A stretch of DNA of 60,785 bases, from positions 1 through 60,785 of the forward strand of contig URQS01000016.1 of NCBI GenBank assembly GCA_900550035.1, read 5' to 3'. The position numbers were made by a program, and so were the translations under genes. Of the stretch, positions 34,636-42,677 are shown piece by piece; position 1 is the first letter of the stretch, and each line of letters begins with the position of its first letter. Origin of the DNA: an uncultured Prevotella sp. (GTDB taxonomy: Bacteria; Bacteroidota; Bacteroidia; Bacteroidales; Bacteroidaceae). Under the pieces are notes generated by a model, which worked only from the letters and a program-made list of their open reading frames with translations, searched no databases and was not told the DNA's origin.

Positions 34636-35466
34636 ATGAATATGCAAATAAAAACTCGGTCTACGTCGTCCGATACCCAATATGTCAATATTATGGGACT
34701 TGGTATAGGCTATGCCACGCGCCATAAGCGCCACGTAGTGGCTGAAGAGTTGGAGGCACATGCGCAGGGAGGCACGCTAACTTGTCTGATAGGGCGCAAC
34801 GGTTCGGGCAAGTCTACTCTGCTGCGCACTGTGGCTCGGTTGCAGCCCAAACTCGGCGGTAGGGTAGAGCTGGGCGGTCGGGATGCCGAAGACATCACAG
34901 CCTCGCAGTTTGCACGTACGTTGGGTGTAGTTCTTACGTCGCGCCCCGACGCTTCCAACATTACGGTAGGTGAAGTCGTTGCATTGGGACGTGCGCCGTA
35001 CACCGGTTTCTGGGGCAGGCTAAGTCAGTCCGACCATGATATTGTCAACGAGGCAATGCGCAGTGTAGGCATAGAGCATATGAGCCGACGACGGGTGTGC
35101 AGCCTGAGCGATGGCGAGTGTCAGAAGACAATGATAGCCAAGACATTGGCTCAGCAGACACCTTATATATTACTCGACGAGCCTACGGCGTTTCTCGACT
35201 TTCCCGGCAAGGTAGAGCTGATGCTGCTGTTGCGCCGTCTCGCCCACGAACATGGCAAGACCATACTCATGTCTACGCACGATCTTGAGGCTGCACTGCG
35301 CACCGCCGACCGTCTGTGGCTTCTCACCGATGGTGCGCTGATGCAAGGCACGCCGCAAGAGTTGGCAGACAGTGGAGCCATAGAGCGCTACATAGGCCGC
35401 CCCGATGTAACGCTCAATCACCGTACACTCGAAATCAGTATCAACACCGACAATTATAACAAATAA
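34636..35466 (+). CDS. ABC transporter ATP-binding protein, FecE/BtuD type
   Basis: 276 aa. Walker A GRNGSGKST (53-61), signature LSDGE (157-161, a variant of LSGGQ), Walker B ILLDEPTAFLD (178-188) and switch His 215 (STHD). The TSRPD segment and VGEVVALGRAPYTGFWG are typical of ATPases for iron-siderophore, heme or cobalamin importers. No permease or binding protein is next to it, so the transporter partner must be elsewhere. The nitroreductase gene starts 10 bp later, suggesting cotranscription. Confidence 0.88.
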   Translation: MNMQIKTRSTSSDTQYVNIMGLGIGYATRHKRHVVAEELEAHAQGGTLTCLIGRNGSGKSTLLRTVARLQPKLGGRVELGGRDAEDITASQFARTLGVVLTSRPDASNITVGEVVALGRAPYTGFWGRLSQSDHDIVNEAMRSVGIEHMSRRRVCSLSDGECQKTMIAKTLAQQTPYILLDEPTAFLDFPGKVELMLLLRRLAHEHGKTILMSTHDLEAALRTADRLWLLTDGALMQGTPQELADSGAIERYIGRPDVTLNHRTLEISINTDNYNK

Positions 35467-35476
35467 AAATAGAATT

Positions 35477-36001
35477 ATGGAAAACAATTTCATGCAAATC
35501 ATCAAGACACGCCGTTCGTGTCGTCACTATCGTGATGAGCAGGTAGCCGACCAGCTCCTCAACACCGTTCTTGAGGCTGGAACATACGCTCCTACAGGTC
35601 ATGGAACACAGGACCCGCAGATTGTGGCTGTGCAGAATCCTGCTCTGAAGCAGCGTCTGGCAGCTCTCAATGCCAAGATAATGGGAGTCGACAGCAATCC
35701 CTATTACGACGCTCCTACTTATCTGCTTGTGTTTGCGTCGAAAGACAATCCCAACGCCTTCCAGGACGGCTCGTGCGTACTCGAAAATATGATGCTTGCA
35801 GCTCATGCCGTAGGACTCGCCACATGCTGGATTAACCGTGAGTATCAGATGTTTCAGACCGATGAGGGTCGTCAGCTGATGGACGAAATGGGCATTTCTG
35901 CCGACCGTATCGGCATTGGCGCATTGTCGTTGGGCTATCCGTCGCGCGAACCGAAAGAGGCAAAGCCGCGCAAGGAAGACTGGATAAAGGTGATAAAATA
36001 G
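35477..36001 (+). CDS. Nitroreductase family protein
   Basis: FMN-dependent oxidoreductase, 174 aa, with the family's N-terminal RRSCRHYRDEQV, the TYAPTGHGTQDPQIV FMN/substrate segment and the late IGIGALSLGYPSREP. The physiological substrate is not evident (quinones, nitro compounds, or flavin recycling are possible). It lies 10 bp after the ABC ATPase gene; a link to iron or corrin reduction would be inference. Confidence 0.88.
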   Translation: MENNFMQIIKTRRSCRHYRDEQVADQLLNTVLEAGTYAPTGHGTQDPQIVAVQNPALKQRLAALNAKIMGVDSNPYYDAPTYLLVFASKDNPNAFQDGSCVLENMMLAAHAVGLATCWINREYQMFQTDEGRQLMDEMGISADRIGIGALSLGYPSREPKEAKPRKEDWIKVIK

Positions 36002-36065
36002 TCCTATGGGGGTTAATTAAACCTAAATTAATGATGTGTATACCATTGCTTTAAAAATAGATGAT

Positions 36066-36073
36066 TAACTTTG
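36066..36073 (+). promoter_or_regulatory. Promoter of the OmpA/TPR lipoprotein gene
   Basis: TAACTTTG with ATTG at 36045-36048 (17-bp spacer). It lies inside the longest open frame and so argues for the ATG at 36136, with a leader of about 55 nt. Confidence 0.6.
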
Positions 36074-36135
36074 TATCTACTTACGACAGTGGTTCGCAAC
36101 AACAAACAATAACAATATCAATATTTTTTACAAAC

Positions 36136-37806
36136 ATGAAGAGAAACTTTCTACTCCTGTCAGCAGCTTCAGTGCTGTTTATGACATCATGCTCGAAGAT
36201 GGGACCGCTTTCGGCCGACAACTTCAACGTTACACCCAACCCGCTTGAGTCGCAGGGTGGCAAGGTAGCCGCTACAGTTAACGGCACATTCCCCGAGAAA
36301 TACATGAAGAAGAAGGCCGTAGTTACTGTAACTCCCGAGTTGCGCTACGCTAACGGTCAGGTAGCCAAGGGCCAGAGCGCCACATTCCAGGGCGAGAAGG
36401 TAATGGGCAACGACCAGACTATATCATACAAGGTAGGTGGCCGCTACACAATGAAGACATCTTTCGACTATGTTCCTGAGATGCAGAAGAGCGACATGTA
36501 TCTTACATTTGACGCTCGTAAGGGCAAGAAGGTATACAACGTTCCTGCTGTTAAGGTAGCCGACGGCATTGTAGCTACATCTGAGCTCTATCGTCGTACA
36601 CTGGCTTCTGAGAACGGTGTCATCGCTCCGGATGCTTTCCAGCGCATTAACGAGAAGAAGCAGGAGGCAAACATCAAGTTCCTCATCAACCAGGCCAACA
36701 TCCGCAAGAGCGAGCTCAAGAACAACTCAATCAAGGAGTTCATCGAGATGCTTAAGAAGATTAACGCCGATCGTGAGGGCTTGAACATCCAGAACGTAGA
36801 AATCCAGGCTTACGCTTCACCTGAGGGTGGTGTTAAGTTCAACGACAAGTTGGCTGGCCAGCGTAAGAACCAGTCAGAGAAGTATGTTAAGAACACTCTG
36901 AAGAAGACCAAGGTTAACGCCGACCTCGACGCTCACTACACTGCTCAGGACTGGGACGGCTTCCAGGAGCTCGTTGCTGCCAGCAACCTCCAGGACAAGG
37001 ACCTCATCCTTCGCGTGCTCTCAATGTATAAGGATCCGCAGGAGCGCGAGCAGCAGATCCGCAACATGTCGGCTGGTTTCAAGGAACTTGCTGACGGTAT
37101 CCTTCCTGAGCTCCGCCGCTCACGTCTCATCATTAACTACGAGACAATCGGCCGTTCAGACGAGCAGATCAAGGAGCAGTACAAGAACGACGCTACTCAG
37201 TTGAGCGTTGATGAGTTGCTCTACTCTGCTACTCTCAACGAGACTCCGGCTAAGCAGGAGGAAATCTACAAGAAGACCGCTGAGGTTCATCCTAACGACT
37301 ACCGTGCATTCAACAACCTCGCTGCTCTTGCTCTTGCCAAGGGTGACAAGGAGGCTGCACAGAAATATGCTGCCAAGGCTGCACAGCTCGGTAGCGAGAC
37401 TCCTGAGGCACAGGCTAACCTCGGCCTCGTTTCGCTCATCAACGGCAACGTACAGGATGCTGAGCGCGCCATCTCTAAGGGTGCTAACTCTGAGAACGTA
37501 AAGGCTGCTATCGGTGCTCTGAACATCGCTAAGGGCAACTACGCTCAGGCTGAGCGCGACTTCGGCAACACATTGAGCAACACTGCTGCTCTGGCACAGC
37601 TCCTCAACAAGAACTATGATGCCGCTGCCAAGACTCTTGACAAGGTAGAGAACCACAACGCTATGACCGACTATCTGCACGCTATCGTTGCAGCTCGTCG
37701 TGGCAACAAGTTCGCTGCAGCTTCTTACCTCAAGGAGGCTCTCCAGAAGGATCCGTCGCTCAAGCAGTATGCTGACAACGACCTCGAGCTGAAGCTTCTG
37801 AAGTAA
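36136..37806 (+). CDS. Outer-membrane lipoprotein with OmpA-like and TPR regions
   Basis: 556 aa from the start chosen. Lipoprotein signal peptide MKRNFLLLSAASVLFMTSC with Cys 19. Residues 25-150 are beta-rich; about 218-255 (VEIQAYASPEGG, then KLAGQRKNQSEKYV) resemble the peptidoglycan-binding OmpA core; 371-556 contain several TPR-like helix pairs rich in Ala and Asn. Codon use is as biased as in pckA, pointing to an abundant protein. A role in cell-envelope anchoring is inference; no close named family is recognised. An upstream ATG at 36061 lies before the promoter and is rejected. Confidence 0.75.
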   Translation: MKRNFLLLSAASVLFMTSCSKMGPLSADNFNVTPNPLESQGGKVAATVNGTFPEKYMKKKAVVTVTPELRYANGQVAKGQSATFQGEKVMGNDQTISYKVGGRYTMKTSFDYVPEMQKSDMYLTFDARKGKKVYNVPAVKVADGIVATSELYRRTLASENGVIAPDAFQRINEKKQEANIKFLINQANIRKSELKNNSIKEFIEMLKKINADREGLNIQNVEIQAYASPEGGVKFNDKLAGQRKNQSEKYVKNTLKKTKVNADLDAHYTAQDWDGFQELVAASNLQDKDLILRVLSMYKDPQEREQQIRNMSAGFKELADGILPELRRSRLIINYETIGRSDEQIKEQYKNDATQLSVDELLYSATLNETPAKQEEIYKKTAEVHPNDYRAFNNLAALALAKGDKEAAQKYAAKAAQLGSETPEAQANLGLVSLINGNVQDAERAISKGANSENVKAAIGALNIAKGNYAQAERDFGNTLSNTAALAQLLNKNYDAAAKTLDKVENHNAMTDYLHAIVAARRGNKFAAASYLKEALQKDPSLKQYADNDLELKLLK

Positions 37807-37820
37807 TCATACAATAAAAC

Positions 37821-37972
37821 GAAGCCCCACCCCCGGCCCCTCCCCAGCAGGGAGGGGAGTGATATGCCTTATTACTTGTATTTTGCCAGATATAGCCTTC
37901 CGTTATAAGAAGCTTTGGCAGTAATTGCATACTACTCCCCTCCCTGCGGGGGAGGGGTCGGGGGTGGGGCTT
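37821..37972. repeat. GC-rich CCCC/GGGG element, copy 2 (long palindrome)
   Basis: The left arm 37821-37867 starts AAGCCCCACCCCCGG and contains GGGAGGGGAGTGATATGC; the right arm 37932-37972 is its inverted copy, with about 37 of 40 positions able to pair. The 64-nt centre is AT-rich. The right arm is open in frame with the next gene and could mislead start prediction. Confidence 0.92.
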
Positions 37973-37990
37973 ATTCCTTTTATATACAGA

Positions 37991-38992
37991 ATGAAACAAT
38001 TATATATCCTTATTCTCGCTGTTCTGACACTCGCATCGTGCGGCACCGACAGTCGCCACTTCAAGCTAGAAGGCAGATTGCTCAACATCAATCAGGGTGA
38101 GTTCTACGTGTACTGCCCCGATGGAGCCATGCGCGGACTTGACACCATTAAGGTGCAGGCTGGACGATTCACGTACACCACCGAGTGCGATGCCCCTAAG
38201 ACACTTGTCGTCGTATTTCCTAACTACACGGAGCAGCCCGTCTTTGCACATCCCGGAAAGAGCGTGGACATCAAGGGCGATGCTTCGCATCTGAAGGAAC
38301 TCACCGTCAAGGGCACCAAGGACAACGAGTTGATGAATAAGTTTCGCGAACAGATACACTCTGCCTCGCCCCCCGAGGTGCTTAAGGCTGCACGCCAGTT
38401 TGCTGCCGACCACCCCGAGAGCATCGTGGCTACTTATCTCGTGCGCCGATACTTCATCGACACGCCGACGCCTGATTTTGCTACAGCCAAGCGTCTGCTT
38501 AAGGATATAGCTGCCAAGCAGCCCGACAACGGATATGTCGACATGTTGAAATCAATGGTGGCAGGACGCGAGTCTACTCCCAATGGAGCACTTCCGAAGC
38601 TCAACGCTCGCGACATCAATGGCAGTTCAGTGACAACAGCCACACTCAAGAAGGCGCGCACTACGGTAGTGTTGGCATGGTCAACATGGAACTATACCTC
38701 GGTGAGCATGCTTCGTCAGCTTGACCAGCGTGCCAAGGCTTCAAATGGACGCATTGCAGTGGTGGGCATATGCCTTAATCCATCAATCAAGCAGTGTCGT
38801 ACCGCACTTAAGTCAAACGATATCACCACCGCTACCATTATATGCGACGGACGTATGGTTGATGGAACAGCCTACAATCAGATGGAAATGGTGGGTCTGC
38901 CCGACAACGTTCTGATAGAGAACGGACGTATTAAGAAACGCTCGTTGACGATGTCAAACCTTATGAATGAGGTTGATAAAATAGAAAAGTAG
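37991..38992 (+). CDS. Thioredoxin-fold lipoprotein, DUF4369-like N-domain, no CxxC
   Basis: 333 aa from the ATG at 37991: lipoprotein signal MKQLYILILAVLTLASC (Cys 17). An N-terminal DUF4369-like domain (GEFYVYCPDGAMRGLDTIKV, then FAHPGKSVDIKGD) precedes a TlpA/AhpC-type thioredoxin fold. At the usual active site WAxWCxxC the sequence is WSTWNYTSV, so both redox cysteines are missing. A binding or structural role is more likely than disulfide exchange. A longer frame from 37925 reads through the GC-rich repeat and is rejected. Confidence 0.8.
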   Translation: MKQLYILILAVLTLASCGTDSRHFKLEGRLLNINQGEFYVYCPDGAMRGLDTIKVQAGRFTYTTECDAPKTLVVVFPNYTEQPVFAHPGKSVDIKGDASHLKELTVKGTKDNELMNKFREQIHSASPPEVLKAARQFAADHPESIVATYLVRRYFIDTPTPDFATAKRLLKDIAAKQPDNGYVDMLKSMVAGRESTPNGALPKLNARDINGSSVTTATLKKARTTVVLAWSTWNYTSVSMLRQLDQRAKASNGRIAVVGICLNPSIKQCRTALKSNDITTATIICDGRMVDGTAYNQMEMVGLPDNVLIENGRIKKRSLTMSNLMNEVDKIEK

Positions 38993-39078
38993 TTAGTCAA
39001 AAGCCTCGAAAAACAGTTTTTTGAGGCTTAAAGACAACTTTTTCTGCTTTTGATACTTTCTATTCTAAATATTTTTTA

Positions 39079-39086
39079 TATCTTTG
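39079..39086 (+). promoter_or_regulatory. Promoter of the tRNA-Gly/tRNA-Leu pair
   Basis: TATCTTTG 20 bp before tRNA-Gly. A weak AAGCCTC/GAGGCTT hairpin at 39000-39030 upstream may end the lipoprotein transcript. Confidence 0.55.
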
Positions 39087-39106
39087 CACTCGCTAAAGAG
39101 CGATAT

Positions 39107-39179
39107 GCGGCAATAGCTCAGTTGGTAGAGCACAACCTTGCCAAGGTTGGGGTCGCGAGTTCAAGTCTCGTTTGCCGCT
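39107..39179 (+). tRNA. tRNA-Gly (anticodon GCC)
   Basis: 73 nt: acceptor GCGGCAA/TTGCCGC, D-arm AGCTCAGTTGGTAGAGC, anticodon stem CAACC/GGTTG with loop TTGCCAA, T-arm GAGTTCAAGTCTC, discriminator T. Confidence 0.97.
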
Positions 39180-39200
39180 CAATAAAGGGACACACAGGTC

Positions 39201-39286
39201 GCCGCAATGGTGGAATTGGTAGACACGAGGGACTTAAAATCCCTTGGCCAGTAATGGCTGTGCGGGTTCGAGTCCCGCTCGCGGCA
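39201..39286 (+). tRNA. tRNA-Leu (anticodon UAA)
   Basis: 86 nt with the long variable arm of class II tRNAs; acceptor GCCGCAA/TCGCGGC (one A-C mismatch), anticodon stem AGGGA/TCCCT with loop CTTAAAA, T-arm CGGGTTCGAGTCCCG, discriminator A. 21 bp after tRNA-Gly. Confidence 0.95.
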
Positions 39287-39314
39287 CAAACATAGAATTT
39301 ACTAACAACGATAT

Positions 39315-39350
39315 AAAGGTGGACATTCCAAACGGATGTTCACCTTTTTA
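39315..39350 (+). terminator. Terminator after the tRNA pair
   Basis: AAAGGTGGACAT pairs with ATGTTCACCTTT across a short CAAAC loop, followed by T's. Confidence 0.8.
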
Positions 39351-39398
39351 CTTATATATACTTTCATACTAAAATATACATCACATTATACATAACGT

Positions 39399-40241
39399 AT
39401 GACATACGACGACATTTGGCGCCGGCTTGCCGGTGCGTACGACCTGCGTGAGGCGCGAGCCGTGGCACGCATGCTCATTGAAGAGAAGTTCGGTCTTTCG
39501 TTTGCCGACATCATCTGTGGTGGCGTTGAGGCTCTCTCCGATGCCGACACACAGTGGCTTGAGGCTGCCGTGGAGCGTTTGGAGCAGGGCGAGCCTATAC
39601 AGTATGTGCTTGGTTGGGCGTGGTTTGGCGGCCTGCGCTTTGGCGTTCGGCCTGGCGTACTCATTCCCCGCCCCGAGACCGAGTGGCTTGTCGACACCAT
39701 ATGTGCCGATTCTTCAGCCCAAAACGCCCGTGAGTTGCGTGTGCTCGATATTGGTACGGGCAGCGGATGTATAGCTCTCAGCGTCAAGCAACGCCTGCCT
39801 GAGGCTTATGTTGAGGCGTGGGACATTTCGCCCGAGGCGCTTGCCATAGCAGCCGACAACGCTCACAGCCTTGGTCTCGACGTGGCATTCCGTCAGCACG
39901 ATGCCCTTAGTCTCACTCCCGATGCCGATGCCTGGGACGTGATTGTGAGCAATCCTCCCTACATCTGTCAGCGTGAGCGTGCCGATATGTCGCCCAATGT
40001 ACTCAATCATGAGCCGTCTACAGCCCTTTTCGTGCCCGATACCGACCCTTTGCTGTTCTATAGAGCCATCACCCGCTATGCAGTAGGTTCGTTGCGTAGA
40101 AGCGGCAGATTGCTGTTTGAGTGCAACACACTCTATGCCGCCGATACGGCTCGTATGATGGCTGATGAAGGCATGACAGCTACCGAGGTGCACGACGACT
40201 GCTTCGACAAGCCACGTTTTGCCGTTGGCGGGAAGATATAG
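39399..40241 (+). CDS. prmC: Peptide chain release factor N(5)-glutamine methyltransferase
   Basis: Methylates the GGQ glutamine of release factors RF1/RF2. The 280-aa protein has the helical N-domain, the linker motif LIPRPETE (88-95), the SAM loop LDIGTGSGCIA (116-126) and the catalytic NPPY (185-188). Length is standard. recX starts 36 bp later on the same strand. Confidence 0.96.
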   Translation: MTYDDIWRRLAGAYDLREARAVARMLIEEKFGLSFADIICGGVEALSDADTQWLEAAVERLEQGEPIQYVLGWAWFGGLRFGVRPGVLIPRPETEWLVDTICADSSAQNARELRVLDIGTGSGCIALSVKQRLPEAYVEAWDISPEALAIAADNAHSLGLDVAFRQHDALSLTPDADAWDVIVSNPPYICQRERADMSPNVLNHEPSTALFVPDTDPLLFYRAITRYAVGSLRRSGRLLFECNTLYAADTARMMADEGMTATEVHDDCFDKPRFAVGGKI

Positions 40242-40277
40242 TGAAAAAGAAGAATATAAAAAGCTAACAATAACGAT

Positions 40278-40754
40278 ATGTTTGCAAAGCCAAAGAAACA
40301 AATCACCGAGCAGGAAGCTCTGCTCAAGCTTTCGGCTCTATGCTCGCAAGCCGAGCATTCGTCGGGCGAAATGATGGACAAGATGCGTCGCTGGATGTTG
40401 CCAACCGATGTAGCCGAGCGCATACTCGACCGCCTTATTGACGAGCGTTTTGTCGACGACGAGCGCTTTGCGCGCTTCTTCGTGCGCGACAAGATACGCT
40501 TCGACCGTTGGGGACGTCGCAAGATAGAGCAGGCTTTATACAAGAAGGGTGTGGATTCGGACATCAGCCACCGTGTGCTCGATGCCGTTCCTGCCGACGA
40601 CTATATCGAGATACTGCGCCCATTGCTTGCTGCCAAGCGCCGGACACTGAAAGTCGACAGCGATTACGAACTCAACTGCAAACTCATAAGGTTTGCCATG
40701 GGACGCGGATTTGATATGGACATCATCAGGAAGTGTGTTGACATACCACTTTAA
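40278..40754 (+). CDS. recX: Regulatory protein RecX
   Basis: Modulator of RecA filaments. 158 aa of three-helix repeats; LIDERFVDDERFARFFVRDKIRFDRWGRRKIEQAL carries the RecX core signature (DDxRFA, then K...G..kI...L). recA is not in the window. The stop codon overlaps the first bases of a heptamer palindromic element. Confidence 0.9.
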   Translation: MFAKPKKQITEQEALLKLSALCSQAEHSSGEMMDKMRRWMLPTDVAERILDRLIDERFVDDERFARFFVRDKIRFDRWGRRKIEQALYKKGVDSDISHRVLDAVPADDYIEILRPLLAAKRRTLKVDSDYELNCKLIRFAMGRGFDMDIIRKCVDIPL

Positions 40755-40875
40755 AGTTGAGAGTTGAAAATTGAGAGTTGAGAGTTATGATAACCTTATA
40801 TAATTATATGTAGCTAAAGGCTTTACATATAAAAGCATATCATAACTCTCAACTCTCAATTTTCAATTCTCCACT
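40754..40875. repeat. Heptamer palindromic element, copy 3
   Basis: The left arm 40754-40790 is AAGTTGA, GAGTTGA, AAATTGA, GAGTTGA, GAGTTAT+GA in strict 7-nt phase; the right arm 40840-40875 is its inverted copy, again with the AAATTGA-GAGTTGA order of this copy. It lies between the convergent ends of recX and the Na/Pi transporter gene and shares bases with the recX stop codon. Confidence 0.92.
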
Positions 40876-40884
40876 GGACTACGC

Positions 40885-42579
40885 TTATGCTTCGCGCTGA
40901 CGAGTGCCCATGCGTGCTTCAACGACATTGATAACATAGTCGCCGAGCTTCTCGCATTCGCTCACGATGTCCATGTACATAGTACCGATGGCATAAGTGT
41001 ACTTATGGTCATTGACATCGTTGATGTTCTGCGAGCGCAACTGGTTGCGGTAGTTGTTGATTTCGTTCTCAACGTTGAATGAGCGGTTGATGTCGAGCGA
41101 GTCGCGGCGGCCGGTCAGCATCACGTTCATCTGTGTCAGCGAGTCGTCGGTAAGCTCAAACATCTGGTGCAGGTGCTCATACTGCTGCTCAGTAAAGTCC
41201 TCCTTGCCCTTCAGCTTGCGGCTTATGGTGCGGGCGATGTTGTAGCACGAGTCGCCGATAGACTCAATCTCCGAAATCTCGCGCAACATGGCGCGTATCT
41301 TAGCCTTAGTATCGTCCGAGAGATGGGCGTCGCTGACGTTGTCGAGATAGTTGGCTATCTCAATCTCCATGTTGTCCGAGATGCTCTCATACTTCTCAAT
41401 ACGAGTGAAAATCTTGTTGAACTTGGCGTCGTCCTTTACGCCCAGCAGTTCGCGTACCATACCGAACATACGCTGAATGCGCTCTGCAAACGACTGAATC
41501 TCCTTCTGTGCCTCAAGCACCGAGAGCTCCGGAGTCTTCATGATAGCTGTGCCACCGATGTAGCGCAGGCGGAAATCGTCCTCGTCCTTCTTCATCGAAG
41601 GCTTGATAACGTAGCATACGAAGCGCTCCATCTGCGGAATAAGCCATATCAGCACCGTTGTGTTGCACACGTTGAAGGTAGTATGGAAAGCGGCAAGCAC
41701 CACTGAGAGGCGTGTAGCGTCGATGTGGTCGGCATGCGGGTCGACTCCTACAAATCCGCAAACCATGTCGATGAACGGATAGAAGATGCAAAGCACCCAA
41801 ATCACACCAAATACGTTGAATGTCAGGTGAGCCATGGCTGCGCGGCGAGCCTGCGTGTTGGCACCCATAGCGGCGATGTTCGAAGTGATGGTAGTACCGA
41901 TATTCTCACCCAGCACCAGCGCAATACCCATATAAATAGGCAGCACGCCACTCGAACACAGCACCATAGTGATGGCCATAAGGGCTGCCGACGACTGCAT
42001 ACAGAATGTCAGCACCGTACCAATGAGCAGGAACGAGAATATTGTGAAATAACTGTCTTTGTCGAAAGATGAGAAGAAGTCGATAACCATCTGGTTATGA
42101 CTGAGGTCCATTTCCTTGCCGGTAGCGCCCAGAGTGGATATGGCGAAGAACATAAATGCGACACCGAAGAGGAAATCGCCGATGTAGCGGTGCTTCTTGC
42201 GATATATGAGCAGCAACGCGATAAAGAACACTGGGAACACGATGTTGGCCATGTTGAACGAGAAGCCAAGCGTCATGATCCATGCCGTGAACGTGGTGCC
42301 GATGTTGGCTCCCATGATAACGGAGATGGCCTGTGCCAGTGTGAGCAGTCCGGCGTTTACGAACGATACTGTCATCACCGTCGTGGCAGTAGACGACTGC
42401 ACCGAGGCTGTTACGAACATACCGGTCAGCAGACCGGTGAAGCGGTTGGTAGTCATGGCTCCAAGGATATGGCGCAGCTGCGAGCCTGCCATTTTCTGGA
42501 GCGCCTCACTCATCACCTTCATTCCGTAGATGAGCAGGGCTAATGATCCGATAATCTTAAAAAAAATCCAAATCGACAT
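40885..42579 (-). CDS. Na+/phosphate cotransporter family protein (NptA-like with PhoU domain)
   Basis: 564 aa. Two related membrane halves each carry the family motif: QSSTATT (61-67) and QSSAAL (195-200), with GANIGTT and GENIGTT after them. About eight or more hydrophobic segments fill residues 1-340. The C-terminal 350-560 is helical and PhoU-like. Family members import phosphate with sodium, though some export or act as regulators. Monocistronic; divergent from the nucleoside kinase gene. Confidence 0.9.
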   Translation of the reverse strand: MSIWIFFKIIGSLALLIYGMKVMSEALQKMAGSQLRHILGAMTTNRFTGLLTGMFVTASVQSSTATTVMTVSFVNAGLLTLAQAISVIMGANIGTTFTAWIMTLGFSFNMANIVFPVFFIALLLIYRKKHRYIGDFLFGVAFMFFAISTLGATGKEMDLSHNQMVIDFFSSFDKDSYFTIFSFLLIGTVLTFCMQSSAALMAITMVLCSSGVLPIYMGIALVLGENIGTTITSNIAAMGANTQARRAAMAHLTFNVFGVIWVLCIFYPFIDMVCGFVGVDPHADHIDATRLSVVLAAFHTTFNVCNTTVLIWLIPQMERFVCYVIKPSMKKDEDDFRLRYIGGTAIMKTPELSVLEAQKEIQSFAERIQRMFGMVRELLGVKDDAKFNKIFTRIEKYESISDNMEIEIANYLDNVSDAHLSDDTKAKIRAMLREISEIESIGDSCYNIARTISRKLKGKEDFTEQQYEHLHQMFELTDDSLTQMNVMLTGRRDSLDINRSFNVENEINNYRNQLRSQNINDVNDHKYTYAIGTMYMDIVSECEKLGDYVINVVEARMGTRQREA

Positions 42580-42606
42580 ATATTTTAATATAATTTATGT
42601 GGCGGT

Positions 42607-42639
42607 GTTGCGCATTGTGTCGAAAACGGAGTATCTTTG
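42607..42639 (+). promoter_or_regulatory. Nucleoside kinase promoter
   Basis: GTTG (42607-42610), 21-bp spacer, TATCTTTG (42632-42639). It lies downstream of the first possible ATG (42597), so the start at 42678 is preferred. Confidence 0.65.
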
Positions 42640-42677
42640 TTGCACATCAAGTATTAACCATTAAACATGTAACCGAA

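Noticed and set aside
37925..37990. N-terminal extension of the thioredoxin-fold lipoprotein
   Set aside because: These 22 codons are the right arm of a GC-rich repeat (PLPAGEGSGVG); the lipoprotein signal begins at 37991.
39000..39030. Strong terminator after the thioredoxin-fold lipoprotein gene
   Set aside because: AAGCCTC/GAGGCTT hairpin is followed by AAAGAC, not by a T-run; it is mentioned only as a weak candidate.
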